Shown here one piece after another: positions 12,112 to 22,300 of a stretch of DNA of 64,000 nt (its first letter is position 1; every line of letters starts with the position of its first letter). Origin of the DNA: Lojkania enalia (Eukaryota; Ascomycota; Dothideomycetes; Pleosporales); contig ML986729.1 of NCBI GenBank assembly GCA_010094045.1, positions 37,614-101,613 on the forward strand, written 5' to 3'. Both the position numbers and the translations under genes were made by a program. The notes under the pieces were generated by a model. The model was not told the origin of the DNA and did no database searches. It was given only the letters and a program-made list of their open reading frames with translations.

Positions 12112-12517
12112 GAGCTCAGCGAAGAAAGATTATGGCTTCTAGCTTGTCGCTGTTGTTATTGCCCGTATTGTAAGCGCCTTGTGCGTGTTAGTGGCTTCTG
12201 ATGAACTTAGCATGAATGTGACGCATGAGCTTGCCCGCCTCCATGATTCGAAAAACTTCTATACGGAATGTTGATTGCGGCACAGACAATCTAAGCGTCA
12301 ATTAGTCAACGAGGATAGCCGTTCCAGCAGTGGTGGCTGCGGAATTTTTGATATATTGCAAACTCGCCGAGCTGCAGCTACGCCGCTCCCATGGTTCAAT
12401 CGCCTGCGGCCCGGGTAATTGCACCTGGACATCGCCTCCCGCAGACGCGGATCACGGACAAAGGGTGTTGATTTGATCTGCTGCTGGCTGCCTTGCGGAA
12501 TGACAGTACGAGTCAAC
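12112..12517. promoter_or_regulatory. Divergent promoter region, MFS / hydrolase
   Basis: This is the shared upstream region of two divergent genes. It contains the 10-mer AGCTCGGCGA on the minus strand at 12364-12373. The same 10-mer lies in the enoyl-reductase/PKS-NRPS promoter at 16247-16256. If the hydrolase starts at the upstream ATG (12500), the region is 18 bp shorter. Confidence 0.5.
12364..12373 (-). promoter_or_regulatory. Candidate regulator site AGCTCGGCGA
   Basis: It is identical over ten bases to 16247-16256 in the other divergent promoter of the cluster and contains the CTCGGCG core. A third copy falls inside hydrolase coding sequence (13475-13484), which weakens the case. Confidence 0.35.
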
Positions 12518-13789
12518 ATGCATAGATTTTTCAAATCCGAGTTCTTCAACTTCGAATTTCTACGAATCCTTAGTACGGCGCCATATGGAGGTTGCGAAAT
12601 TGGTGAGGCTCTACATGCGGTGTCGCAAATAAGAGATGGCGACCCAGAATCCTGGAGCAAGGCGTGGGATGAAGCAAGGGTGTTTGCGGAAGAGACGGCC
12701 GAAAGCGCACAACGCGTGGGTGATAAACACGGTGCCCGAGCAGCCTTCCTCAGGGCGTCCAACTACGCGAGGGCAAGTCAGTACATGCTCGGTTCCCCAA
12801 TGTCAGCGCGCGATCCACGAATAATATCCAGGCTGGAAAGCAGTCGCGAACTCTTTCGCAAAGGCGTGTCATTACTGGAAGGCGCAATCGCCTACCCATT
12901 GACTATTCCGTTCGAAAAGGCAGGTTTGCCGGCATACCTCTACATACCAAACTCAATATCGGCTCCTTGTCCGCTTGTCGTGAGCCTCACGGGCGGAGAC
13001 TCAACACAAGAGGAGATCTTCCTTGCTTGCACATCGGCTGGGTTAGCTCGTGGATTTGCGCTTCTTACATTCGACGGCCCCGGTCAGGGAATACTCCTGA
13101 AGCGCGATAGACTCCCTTTGGTTGCAGCATACGAAGAGGTCTTGTCCGTTGTTTTGAACCACATCGAGAAGATAGTGGCAGGATCCAGGCACAAGATTGA
13201 CCTTGGCCGGGTAGCGGTTGTTGGCCATTCATTGGGCGCTTATTTTGCCCTACGGTCCGCTGCAGACCCACGCATCAAAGCTTGCGTAGCGATTGATCCT
13301 CCGTATAACATGTGGACCGTGGTCACCTCGAGACTTCCAGGTTGGTTCCTCAAGATCTGGGAAGCGGGCTATCTGACAGACACCATGTTCGATTGCTTGA
13401 TCCATGTTCTTTCAGTGCTCAATTTCCAGACGAAGTGGGAGGCTGAACACCTCCGCGCCATATGTGGAACAGAGAGCTCGGCGAAGGCTTTCAAGAACCT
13501 GAAGAATTTCAGTTTTCTTCTAGCAGATGGCAATCAGTATCTGGACAAAATCCAATGCCCGGTCCTCGTGTCTGGAGCCGCCAAGTCGTTCTATTTTGAG
13601 GTACACACCAACACGGAAAAGATATACAAGGCACTGGGGAGCCTCGATGTGGCGAAGAGAAACATTTGGATAGCAGAGGGGGTTGAAATGGGCGGACTCC
13701 AGGCGAAAATAGGGGCTTTTGAATTGTCGAATCATCGAATCTTTTCCTTCATTGATGCGCATCTCAGGTCCCGAGCTGACCTGGTGTAG
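12518..13789 (+). CDS. Alpha/beta hydrolase, Fus2/CcsE type
   Basis: This is a single exon of 423 residues from the ATG at 12518. An in-frame ATG at 12500 would add six residues; 12518 is preferred because Met-His-Arg-Phe-Phe-Lys-Ser matches how this family usually begins. A helical N-terminal cap precedes an alpha/beta-hydrolase core. Residues 185-191 read Phe-Asp-Gly-Pro-Gly-Gln-Gly, a family landmark. The nucleophile elbow is Gly-His-Ser-Leu-Gly at 236-240 (Ser238). The usual histidine motif is not obvious: the C-terminal segment reads Met-Gly-Gly-Leu-Gln-Ala-Lys, with His406 a few residues on. Relatives act after the PKS-NRPS in fusarin and cytochalasan pathways, where they are linked to pyrrolinone ring formation. 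Its position beside the PKS-NRPS set fits that role, but the reaction here is inferred. Confidence 0.85.
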   Translation: MHRFFKSEFFNFEFLRILSTAPYGGCEIGEALHAVSQIRDGDPESWSKAWDEARVFAEETAESAQRVGDKHGARAAFLRASNYARASQYMLGSPMSARDPRIISRLESSRELFRKGVSLLEGAIAYPLTIPFEKAGLPAYLYIPNSISAPCPLVVSLTGGDSTQEEIFLACTSAGLARGFALLTFDGPGQGILLKRDRLPLVAAYEEVLSVVLNHIEKIVAGSRHKIDLGRVAVVGHSLGAYFALRSAADPRIKACVAIDPPYNMWTVVTSRLPGWFLKIWEAGYLTDTMFDCLIHVLSVLNFQTKWEAEHLRAICGTESSAKAFKNLKNFSFLLADGNQYLDKIQCPVLVSGAAKSFYFEVHTNTEKIYKALGSLDVAKRNIWIAEGVEMGGLQAKIGAFELSNHRIFSFIDAHLRSRADLV

Positions 13790-14249
13790 CTGGAGTAATG
13801 AGACTATCATGTGGCGATCCTGGCGTGCTTGCTGGAATTCCAATGGACTCTGGTGTGATCCGCTTCGATAAAAACCAACACTAGATTGTTACCTACGCCA
13901 TCACAGCCTGTGACATAGATTGACCCGCGCATAGGTGGAAGGCCGTTCGCCTTGCGAAGCCGTTGTGCCTCCACGGCAAAATGTTCTCAACCCAGTGCTT
14001 CGGATTCGCGTGCAGACAGGCAGAGCGGCGTATCAATTCTCCAAGCCATGTAGGGCCGGGGTTTTCATATAGCATGCGGGGTGTTCGGCAGTCATAGGAT
14101 CCGAATGCGCCGAGTCCATGGCGTGAGCGAGTCTGCTGTATCGTTCTATCGGGCACACGCACAAAAAGGGTAATCCCGTGAAGTAGATATGGCCTGGTTG
14201 CTCACACAAATCTTCATCTCTTTTGCCATATTGACGCCGGTGAACAAAA
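13790..14249. promoter_or_regulatory. Intergenic region upstream of the EthD-type gene
   Basis: These 460 bp contain the heptamer CGCCGAG at 14108-14114. A minus-strand open stretch of about 90 codons (13893-14162) has a protein-like composition but resembles no family I know. It could be chance or a gene relic. No other feature was seen. Confidence 0.45.
14108..14114 (-). promoter_or_regulatory. Candidate regulator site CTCGGCG
   Basis: This is the third promoter copy of the CTCGGCG heptamer, about 140 bp upstream of the EthD-type start codon. Confidence 0.3.
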
Positions 14250-14808
14250 ATGGCGCCCCAGAAAGAAGTTGTTCTCAAACTGACTTCTATGCGATATAAG
14301 AAGGAGGGTGTCCCTGAAGAGCAGTTCCATGAGCATAGCAGCAAGTTCCATGGCCCAAAAGCTGCCCTCGTCCAGATGCGACACGGCGCCGTTCGCGTTG
14401 CCCAGGTTATATTTCCATATCCTCCGTCAAAGTATTGAACTGACGGGTAGCAAGTACCATACCCCGACCGCGACTCGAAAGTTGATCGAAGAGAAGATCC
14501 CTTGGGCCGTAAGACCTGGCTGGAAGATCGACGACCATGACTGCCAAATCAGTGTCTATGTGCGCGTGACGGAGGATATGCTGGCGATTGTGATGGACCC
14601 AGATTTTCAAGCCCTTATTGCGGGGGACGACGAGGTGGTAGATGCGGAGAGGGCGACTGTGACGGCGGGTTGGGAGGAAGTCTACGTCGAGGATGGCAAG
14701 ATCGTGAACGTAGAGAACGGCGAAAGCTTGTACCCGCCTTTCACGGAGTGCATCAAGGCAGGTAAGACGAGCAAGCGCACGGAGACGAAGGAGACGATCA
14801 ACTTTTGA
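14250..14808 (+). CDS. EthD-domain protein, TpcK/decarboxylase-like
   Basis: There are two exons, 14250-14405 and 14455-14808, giving 169 residues. The 49-bp intron has an unusual GTTATA donor but a good CTGAC branch site. The join gives Val-Ala-Gln followed by Tyr-His-Thr-Pro-Thr, as the family requires. Exon 1 has the EthD ferredoxin-like start (Tyr-Lys-Lys-Glu-Gly-Val-Pro-Glu-Glu-Gln-Phe, then a His-rich helix and Arg-His-Gly-Ala). Exon 2 has Ile-Ser-Val-Tyr-Val, Met-Asp-Pro-Asp-Phe-Gln-Ala-Leu, and Ala-Thr-Val-Thr-Ala-Gly-Trp-Glu-Glu-Val-Tyr-Val-Glu-Asp-Gly. Relatives are small dimeric cytosolic proteins, several of which decarboxylate anthrone-type aromatic polyketides. A PKS-NRPS makes no such substrate, so its role here may be decarboxylation, isomerisation or cyclisation of another intermediate. 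Confidence 0.85.
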
Positions 14809-15002
14809 GAAATGGCAGCGGGTATTATTGAGGCTATGCCGTGCGATCACTGACCTTGGGAAGACACATCCACATGGAATTAAGCTTGAATATCTAGGCA
14901 TGACAATGTATCACGTATGCGTATTGATATTGTTACGTCATTCAATACAGACATTAACGGCAAATACCAAACCGCGAATTCGTGTGTGCATCTCCCACCG
15001 CC
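14809..15002. other. Short convergent intergenic region
   Basis: This lies between the stop codons of the EthD-type gene and the enoyl reductase. It probably holds both 3' ends; no gene was seen. Confidence 0.6.
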
Positions 15003-16109
15003 TTACGTGTCGTGAAGCATGTACACCAACTTCTTTCCGGATGTTGAGCCTTGCCTTAGCAGCAAGAGATCTCGCTCAATGCCGCGCAAGCCATCGGGTT
15101 GTAGACTGGTCGGATGAGGTTGCAACTCGCCCCGGCTCAGTAGGGACTCCATGTTCATCAACCATGCTATCGTGAATGCAGTGTCAATTGAAGCCGCTTT
15201 TTTCACGAACCCTTCGCTCAAATTCACGTCGCTCCCAAAGACGGTGTATCCTAATATCCAATCTGGCACCACCCTTCTCTTCCTGAGCCGTAGGCGGTCC
15301 GGTACCGGATTTAGAGCAGTGTATCTTCCATCCAAATTTCCAAAGGCAGTGTAGCAGAAAGTTGTAGAGCCTGGGCTGCCTATACAGTCTAACACCCACC
15401 GAAGCTGACCATTCGTAGTATTTCGAATCTCGTCGCTGCCTCCCGAGTTCCTGTAGTCAACACAGAGATGTGCGCCTACCTCCCTTACCAGTGGAAAGCT
15501 GCTTGGGGAGCAAACTGCCATGGGCGCATATCCGAGAAAACGCAGAATTTGAATCGCCAAAGCCCCAGTAGCCGTGGAACCACCATATACGAGCACATAA
15601 TTGCTATCTTGATTTTTGGGGGAAGCCAATCTCGCTGTCGCGTCAACCAAGCCTAAAGATCTCAGTGCTAGTCCACACGTAACCAGTCCCACGGTCAATG
15701 TCGTGCCGGCTTCAAATGAGATAGTTTCGGGCAGCTTGACGCAAAATCCTGCTCTTACAGCAGCATACTGTGCGAAGGCGCCATTATCCGGCTGTCTTGG
15801 ATTGCATCCTAAAACCATCGCAGTAACCCGATCGCCAATGTGGAGGTCCTTTTCCATACTCTTGCTGACTTTGACTACAGTGCCCGCGAGATCGCTTCCA
15901 CTTATTGCGCCATCAACGGGACAGTTTTCAAGCTGTTTTGCATCCGATGGGTTCAATGCGACAGCCTCTATCTTGATTAATACTTCGCCGTCTTCCAGGC
16001 GTGGTACAGGCAGCTCTTTTCTGAAGGCCCATGCTCTGTTCGTACATGCGACGACTGCGTGCTGAGTGTTAGGTAATGCACCCATTGAGATCGGCGTATA
16101 AACGACCAT
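15003..16109 (-). CDS. Trans-acting enoyl reductase of the PKS-NRPS
   Basis: This is a single exon of 368 residues from the ATG at 16109, which has the best start context (GCC before ATGG). In-frame ATGs at 16181 and 16085 are alternatives; 16085 would give 360 residues. It belongs to the zinc-independent medium-chain dehydrogenase family used in trans by fungal PKSs (LovC/CcsC type, about 360 residues). The catalytic-domain start reads Val-Ala-Leu-Asn-Pro-Ser-Asp-Ala-Lys. The nucleotide-binding motif is Gly-Gly-Ser-Thr-Ala-Thr-Gly at 176-182, which fits NADPH. It should reduce enoyl intermediates held on the PKS ACP, replacing the non-functional internal ER of the neighbouring synthase. It shares a short divergent promoter with that synthase, the usual arrangement for the pair. 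Confidence 0.92.
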   Translation of the reverse strand: MVVYTPISMGALPNTQHAVVACTNRAWAFRKELPVPRLEDGEVLIKIEAVALNPSDAKQLENCPVDGAISGSDLAGTVVKVSKSMEKDLHIGDRVTAMVLGCNPRQPDNGAFAQYAAVRAGFCVKLPETISFEAGTTLTVGLVTCGLALRSLGLVDATARLASPKNQDSNYVLVYGGSTATGALAIQILRFLGYAPMAVCSPSSFPLVREVGAHLCVDYRNSGGSDEIRNTTNGQLRWVLDCIGSPGSTTFCYTAFGNLDGRYTALNPVPDRLRLRKRRVVPDWILGYTVFGSDVNLSEGFVKKAASIDTAFTIAWLMNMESLLSRGELQPHPTSLQPDGLRGIERDLLLLRQGSTSGKKLVYMLHDT

Positions 16110-16385
16110 GGCGCGACTCGAAAACCATGTGGTTACGATACTGCCACACTCACGATTTCTAGATTTCGTCCAGAGCACCATGTCAATCGGCGTTTTGAGC
16201 AACCCGTTGGTTTAAGGCTACCAAATCTGCCATTATCGGCCATGGAAGCTCGGCGAATTCGCCATTGGACCCCTGCCTTAATTGCCCCGCAGCATATTCG
16301 AGCTATCTCCGAGTAGCACGGTGACTCTAGTACACTGATCGTTACTGTGGATTCACCCTATCCCATTTTGAAGGTTAGATCTCGT
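16110..16385. promoter_or_regulatory. Divergent promoter, enoyl reductase / PKS-NRPS
   Basis: This 276-bp region is shared by two genes whose products must work together. It holds AGCTCGGCGA at 16247-16256, overlapping a perfect 12-bp palindrome. Confidence 0.6.
16252..16263. promoter_or_regulatory. 12-bp perfect palindrome GGCGAATTCGCC
   Basis: It lies midway in the divergent promoter and overlaps the shared AGCTCGGCGA 10-mer. A symmetric site fits a dimeric Zn2Cys6 regulator, but no binding evidence can be read from sequence. Confidence 0.4.
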
Positions 16386-19300
16386 ATGGCGTTCCAATCC
16401 AACATCGCAACAAACATGGCAAGTACCAAACGAATAGCAATCGTGGGTAGTAGCTGCAGACTACCGGGAAACGTGTCTTCTCCCCTGGAATTCTGGCAAC
16501 TCTTGTCGAATCCCCAGGATCTTCGACAAAACATACCCCAGAATCGTTTCAACTCTACAGCATTTTATCATCCCCATCCTGAACACCATGGTACTTCGAA
16601 TGTCACATCTGGTTACTTTCTGGAGGATGATATCTCTAGATTTGACGCAGGGTTCTTCAGTATACATCCACGAGAGGCCGAATCGATCGATCCCCAGCAT
16701 CGGATGGCGTTGGAATTGACCTTCGAAGCCCTTGAGTCAGCGGGATATTCCTTAGAGTCCATTCGCGGGTCCAAGACAGGGGTTTTTGCCGGCGTTATGT
16801 GCGCAGACTACCACGATGTACAGCTGAGAGACACGCTGCGTATGCCCCAATACCACGCTACTGGAACTGCAAGGAGCATCCTGTCTAATCGTTTATCCTA
16901 CTTCTATGATCTCAAGGGTACGCAGGTTCCAGCTCCCCTGTTACGGACTATCGACTGACTTCGAGTCTCATCTAGGCCCATCGATGACAATAGATACCGC
17001 CTGCTCATCTAGTCTCGTAGCGGTGCACTTGGCGGTGCAAAGTCTACGTAACGGTGAGTGCGACACTGCTATTGTGGCTGGTGTCAATCTCATTCTAGGC
17101 CCGGAAATGTTCATGGCCACATCTAATCTACATATGCTCTCACCAGATGGACGCTGTAAGATGTGGGATAGTGATGCCGACGGATATGCGCGTGGCGAAG
17201 GTGCAGTTGTTGTTGTACTTACGACGTTGGAGAATGCGCTGCTCCGGGGCGATCATGTGGAATCGATCATAAGAGAATCAGGGGTGAATTCGGATGGAAG
17301 GACCCCCGGCATAACCATGCCATCAGCTAGCAGCCAAACCGAGCTTATTAGAACAACATTTCAACGCGCGGGTTTGAATCCTTTACTGTCAACCGATCGG
17401 TGCCAATATTTCGAGGCGCACGGCACTGGTACGCAAGCCGGAGATACAGCAGAGTCAGAAGCAATCCATTGTGTGTTCTGGCCTGACGAGCGCCCTTTTG
17501 AAGATGAAGAGGAGACAAAATTGATCGTGGGATCTGCGAAGACTGTGATAGGGCATCTCGAAGGCGCTGCAGGACTGGCTGGCCTCCTAAAAGCATCACT
17601 CGCAATCCAGAATTCGCTGATACCAGCTAATTTGCATTTCAATCAGTTGAACGCTAAGATTGTTCCATTCTATAACAACATGGTCGTCCCAACTGCATCG
17701 TACGGCTGGCCTCATTTACCTCCTGGAACGGCGCGCAGGGCATGCGTCAACAGTTTTGGGTTCGGAGGAACAAACGCTCATGTGATTTTGGAATCACCGG
17801 ATGAGACGATGCCAGAACCACAACTCATCCGGGGGCCTCCGAACGCATATGGTCCCTTTTTGTTTTCCGCGGCATCACTGGCTGCGCTCCGCAAGACTAT
17901 TGGACAGTACCGACGCTTTCTTTCTAACGAACCCTCTATCGATCTACAGTCATTGGCATTAATCCTTAACAAGCGCCGCTCGTTGTTGCCTCACCGAATA
18001 GCTTTTATTTCTGATTCCGGCCACGACCTGCTTCAGAGGATGAACGAGTGGCTGGAGCTTTTCGAAAAGAAGGATTCAAGTGCATCAGTATTAGCCGCCG
18101 AGAAGACTCGTATCCCGGATCGTATCCTCGGTGTCTTCACCGGACAAGGTACACAATGGCCTGAAATGGGCCGCGGATTGCTTCTTCATTGCAGCTTGTT
18201 TGAGAAGACTGTCCGAATAATGGATGATGCTCTCAAATCCCTACCAGATCCACCGGAGTGGAGCATCGCATGTGAGCTTAGCAAGAATGCAGAGGAAAGC
18301 AAAGTTCATCAACCAGAGTTCTCACAGCCACTGTGTACTGCTGTTCAAATAGCGCTTGTAGATATACTCCGTGAGTGTGGTGTTCGATTTGATGTTGTAA
18401 TTGGGCATAGCAGTGGAGAGATTGCAGCAGTAAGCCAAAGATAAATTCTTCAATGCTCTCACTAACAAACTTAGGCATATGCCGCCCATCGCATATCAGC
18501 AGACAATGCAATTCGTATCGCATACTATAGGGGGATAGCCGTGGCTCGAGAACCCGCTGGCGATGGGCATCATTCGATGATGGCTGTCGGATGTAGTTTT
18601 ATTCAGGCGAAAACAATTTGTGAAAAGTATTCACTCTCGGACAACGTTTTTGTAGCTGCTCATAACGCGCCATCAAGCATAACATTAGCCGGAGACGTTC
18701 CTTCTTTAGCTGCAGCACAATCGATTCTCACTTCCCAAGGCTTTCCAACTAGGATGTTGCGGGTGAGCCGCGCGTATCACTCTCCGCTTATCGCATCATG
18801 CTCCTCGCAGTACATTTCTGATCTGCGGACATGCAACATCGATTATTGCCACTCACCTGCGCCTGTGTGGATATCATCGATTCATGGATACCCCATGGAC
18901 GCCAGTTCGGATGCTCTAGATGACGATTACTGGGTAGAGAATTTGTTGAAGCCCGTCTTGTTCCTCGAGGCGGTGGAAGAGGCTATAGAACACTATGGTC
19001 CCTTTGTTGCAACTTTGGAGGTTGGACCACATGTAGCTCTCAAGACGCCGGTAACCCAAGTGGTCAATGGGCTCACTGGAGACGCTCCACCATATATCGG
19101 TACATTGACACGCGATGCAGATGATGCGTCCAGCATCCTCAGAACGTTGGCTTCATTGTTAGAGATCGGGCTTCCCACGCTGAATCTCGAAAGGTTCTGG
19201 AACATGTTCGGCCCATATAATGTCCACGGCTCTTTCCCACTGGAAAAACTGCCGAGTTATGCTTGGGATCATTCCAGATCTTACTGGCGAGAATCCTGGA

Positions 19301-22300
19301 TATCTAAGGAGTTCCGATTCCAGAAGGGACCTCCACGTCAACTACTTGGACCGCGACAAACTTACTCGAATTTTCAAATGCGGTGGATGACCATTGTGAC
19401 AGTCAAAGATGTGCCCTGGCTGAGAGGGCATATAGTCCAAGGCGATGTTGTTTTCCCGGCTGCAGCGTACTGCGCCATGGCTATCGATGCCGCTACGGAA
19501 TGTTTCTCGGATTTTCCAATCCACGCAATTGAGCTGGAGGATGTTCATTTCGAAGCGCCTTTGCTGATTGACGAGGCAAAGAGCGGTGTAGAGATTTGCT
19601 TTACTCTAGACATCATTCCGGGAGACTCATCCGATCGTCATAACGGAGCGACTGATTACGCCGTGGCCAGATTTTCTTGTACCGCAGCATCGGTCGATAG
19701 TGAAAATACACCGGGTCGCATCGCATTTGGAAAGATCGTTGTCCATAAAGCCGCTCTGACAGAGAGTGATTCACCATCTTCCTCAGCAAGCTTATCCGGG
19801 CTTAGACCTGTCTCAGCAAGAGAATTCTATCACGAACTGGGCGAGATTGGCTTGGAGTATAGCGGTGTATTCAAGGGTCTGTTGGATATTCACCGCCGGG
19901 CCTTGTACGCCCAGACTAGCATCCAAAGGTTTAAGTCCGATTTCAGTTTACACCCGGCTATCCTGGATCTCTATTTCCAGACACTTCTTGCAGCTTATGC
20001 TGCGCCTGGAGATGGGTACGTTCACAAACCGACGACACATGAACCATATATAGACGCTCAGGCTAACATTTTGCATAGAAGCTTGTGGTCACCTTTCGTA
20101 CCACAGTATGTCAAGAAAATTCGAGTACAATCATCCGCTTGGGATAAACAAAATCAAGATAATCCATGGGTTCATGTGAATGCGACTATCACTGGCATAG
20201 ACGTTTCCCATGAGAAGCAACAAGCCACAATCTTAGGGGACATAGAGACATACTCATCACGATCGCCAATGACCGAGGTGCAGATCGAAGGACTAAAATG
20301 CGCAGCACTGGTACCAAAAAAGCCCGAAAACGAGGGTGCGTTGTATAGCACAATCACCTGGAAACCTTGCATCAGCAACGGTATCGTCGCAAATAAGGCA
20401 GCGGAAATCGACTCCGGCGCATCCGATCTTATAGAGACATGCGAGAGGCTTGTACTATTCTACTACAAAAGGCTGCGAAATTTGGTTTCTGACGACAAGG
20501 TTCCACTTACGCATCGCCCATTATTCAATTTCATCGATTATCTCCTTCCGCTGGTCAAGGGTGGGCAACATCCGACAGCACATTCAAATTGGCTGGACGA
20601 TAACATTGATACCATTCGGAAGCTTGAATCGCGGTATCCGCAAATTGTCGATGTCCAACTTATCCGAACTGTCGGTGAGCATATTCCAGAAGTGGTTCTT
20701 GGTTCAACCACCATTTTGGAACACATGTTAGAAGACTCTATGCTAAGTCGGCTGTACGTTGAAGGCATCGGGTTCGAATCTGTCAACAGCAGCTTGGCTT
20801 TAGGCGTATCACAAATTGCTCATAAATACCCGCGTATGAACATCCTCGAAATAGGTGGGGGTACGGGTGCGACTACAGCCCGTATACTGGATGCTCTGGG
20901 CGATGACTTCCGGACGTATACCTTCACGGACATATCCTCTGGTTTCTTTGCAGCTGCCCAGATGCGATTCAGTGCTTGGGGCGATAGGATCAAGTTTAAA
21001 ACATTAGATATCGAGCAAAAGCCCGATTCTGGTAGCTTTAAACCCGGGACCTATGATCTCGTCATAGCCTCAAACGTCCTTCACGCAACTCGAAGCCTCA
21101 AAATCACAATGGAAAATGTGAGGAGTTTATTACATCCTGGGGGCTACCTTGTTATGGCGGAGTTGACTGGCGAAGTACTCCGTACAGGTTTCATGATGTG
21201 TGGACTTCCCGGGTGGTGGCTCGGTACAGATGACGGTCGCAAGTACAGCCCGAAACTTTGCTGCGCCCAGTGGCATGAGTTACTTCTCAGTAGCGGCTTT
21301 TCTGGAAACGACGCCGTCGTCTTTGACAACGAGGACTCGGCTAATCATGCTCTCTCGGTCATAGTTTCTCAGGCACTGAACGCTGACCTTCAGCGAATCA
21401 GAACACCATTGTCGGGCCCTAGCCCAATGCAAGCGCACATCTTGGTCATCGGAGAATTGAGCGAACAAGAGCAGCTGCTGGCGTTGCTCCGTGGTCACTG
21501 TATCAAGGTCACTGTGGTAACTTCTCTCCTTGACCTCGACCACGGTCACCTAGTAGGAAGGCCTCACGTGCTGTTCCTGGAAGAGCTCTATGCTGCAGTT
21601 CTTGCCAATTTGGGGCCCGAGACACTACGAATGTTGCAGCTGCTCGTTCAAAGTGCTAGAAGCATTCTTTGGTTCACGCTTGCTCGAGAAACAGAACACC
21701 CATTTTCAAATATGCTCGCCGGCCTTGTAAGATCTCTCCGCAACGAGACTTCCGGTGTCAAGATGCAAATGATTGATGTTGATCGTATAAGCGATGCATC
21801 ACCTTCCTTTGTTGCAGTAACTTTCGTCCAGCTTGTTACGTCGTTCACTATCTCGAGTGAGGTACTATGGGCTGTGGAACCAGAGCTTTGCCTCCGGAGT
21901 GGACTGGTCATGGTACCTCGTATACTTCCGGTTGCCAAAATGAACGACGAAGGGAGCGTCTCAGGGCACGCCATTGCAGCAAAAATGCCGCCGAGTTACG
22001 TTCAACCACCAAACTCGACACGCTTGTTTAGCGACACAAAAACATACATCCTATTCGGGATGACTGGCGAGATAGGACAATCTCTCTGCAGGTGGATGGT
22101 GGCCTCTGGTGCTCGATTCATAGTAATGGCGAGCCGGAACCCTTCTCTAGATGTGGCATGGTGCGAAGACCTGATCCGAGCAGGGGCCAACGTACTTGTT
22201 CACCAAGTTGATGTGAGCGACCAGTTATCTCTGCATAGTATGCTAGAAGAGCTTCGTGATACTTGGCCCCCAGTTGGTGGAATCACACATGCCGCCATGG

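Noticed and set aside
12298..12762. Open frame of about 154 codons on the minus strand overlapping the hydrolase start
   Set aside because: It runs antisense over the conserved N-terminus of the hydrolase, matches no family and would block the shared promoter.
16110..16202. N-terminal extension of the enoyl reductase to 16202 or 16181
   Set aside because: 16202 is not an ATG codon, and the extra residues are not expected in trans-enoyl reductases of about 360 residues.
16918..16958. Apparent stop in the KS domain after the conserved Asp-Leu-Lys
   Set aside because: It lies in a 58-bp intron (16918-16975); splicing restores Gly-Pro-Ser-Met-Thr before the active-site Cys, so there is no frameshift.
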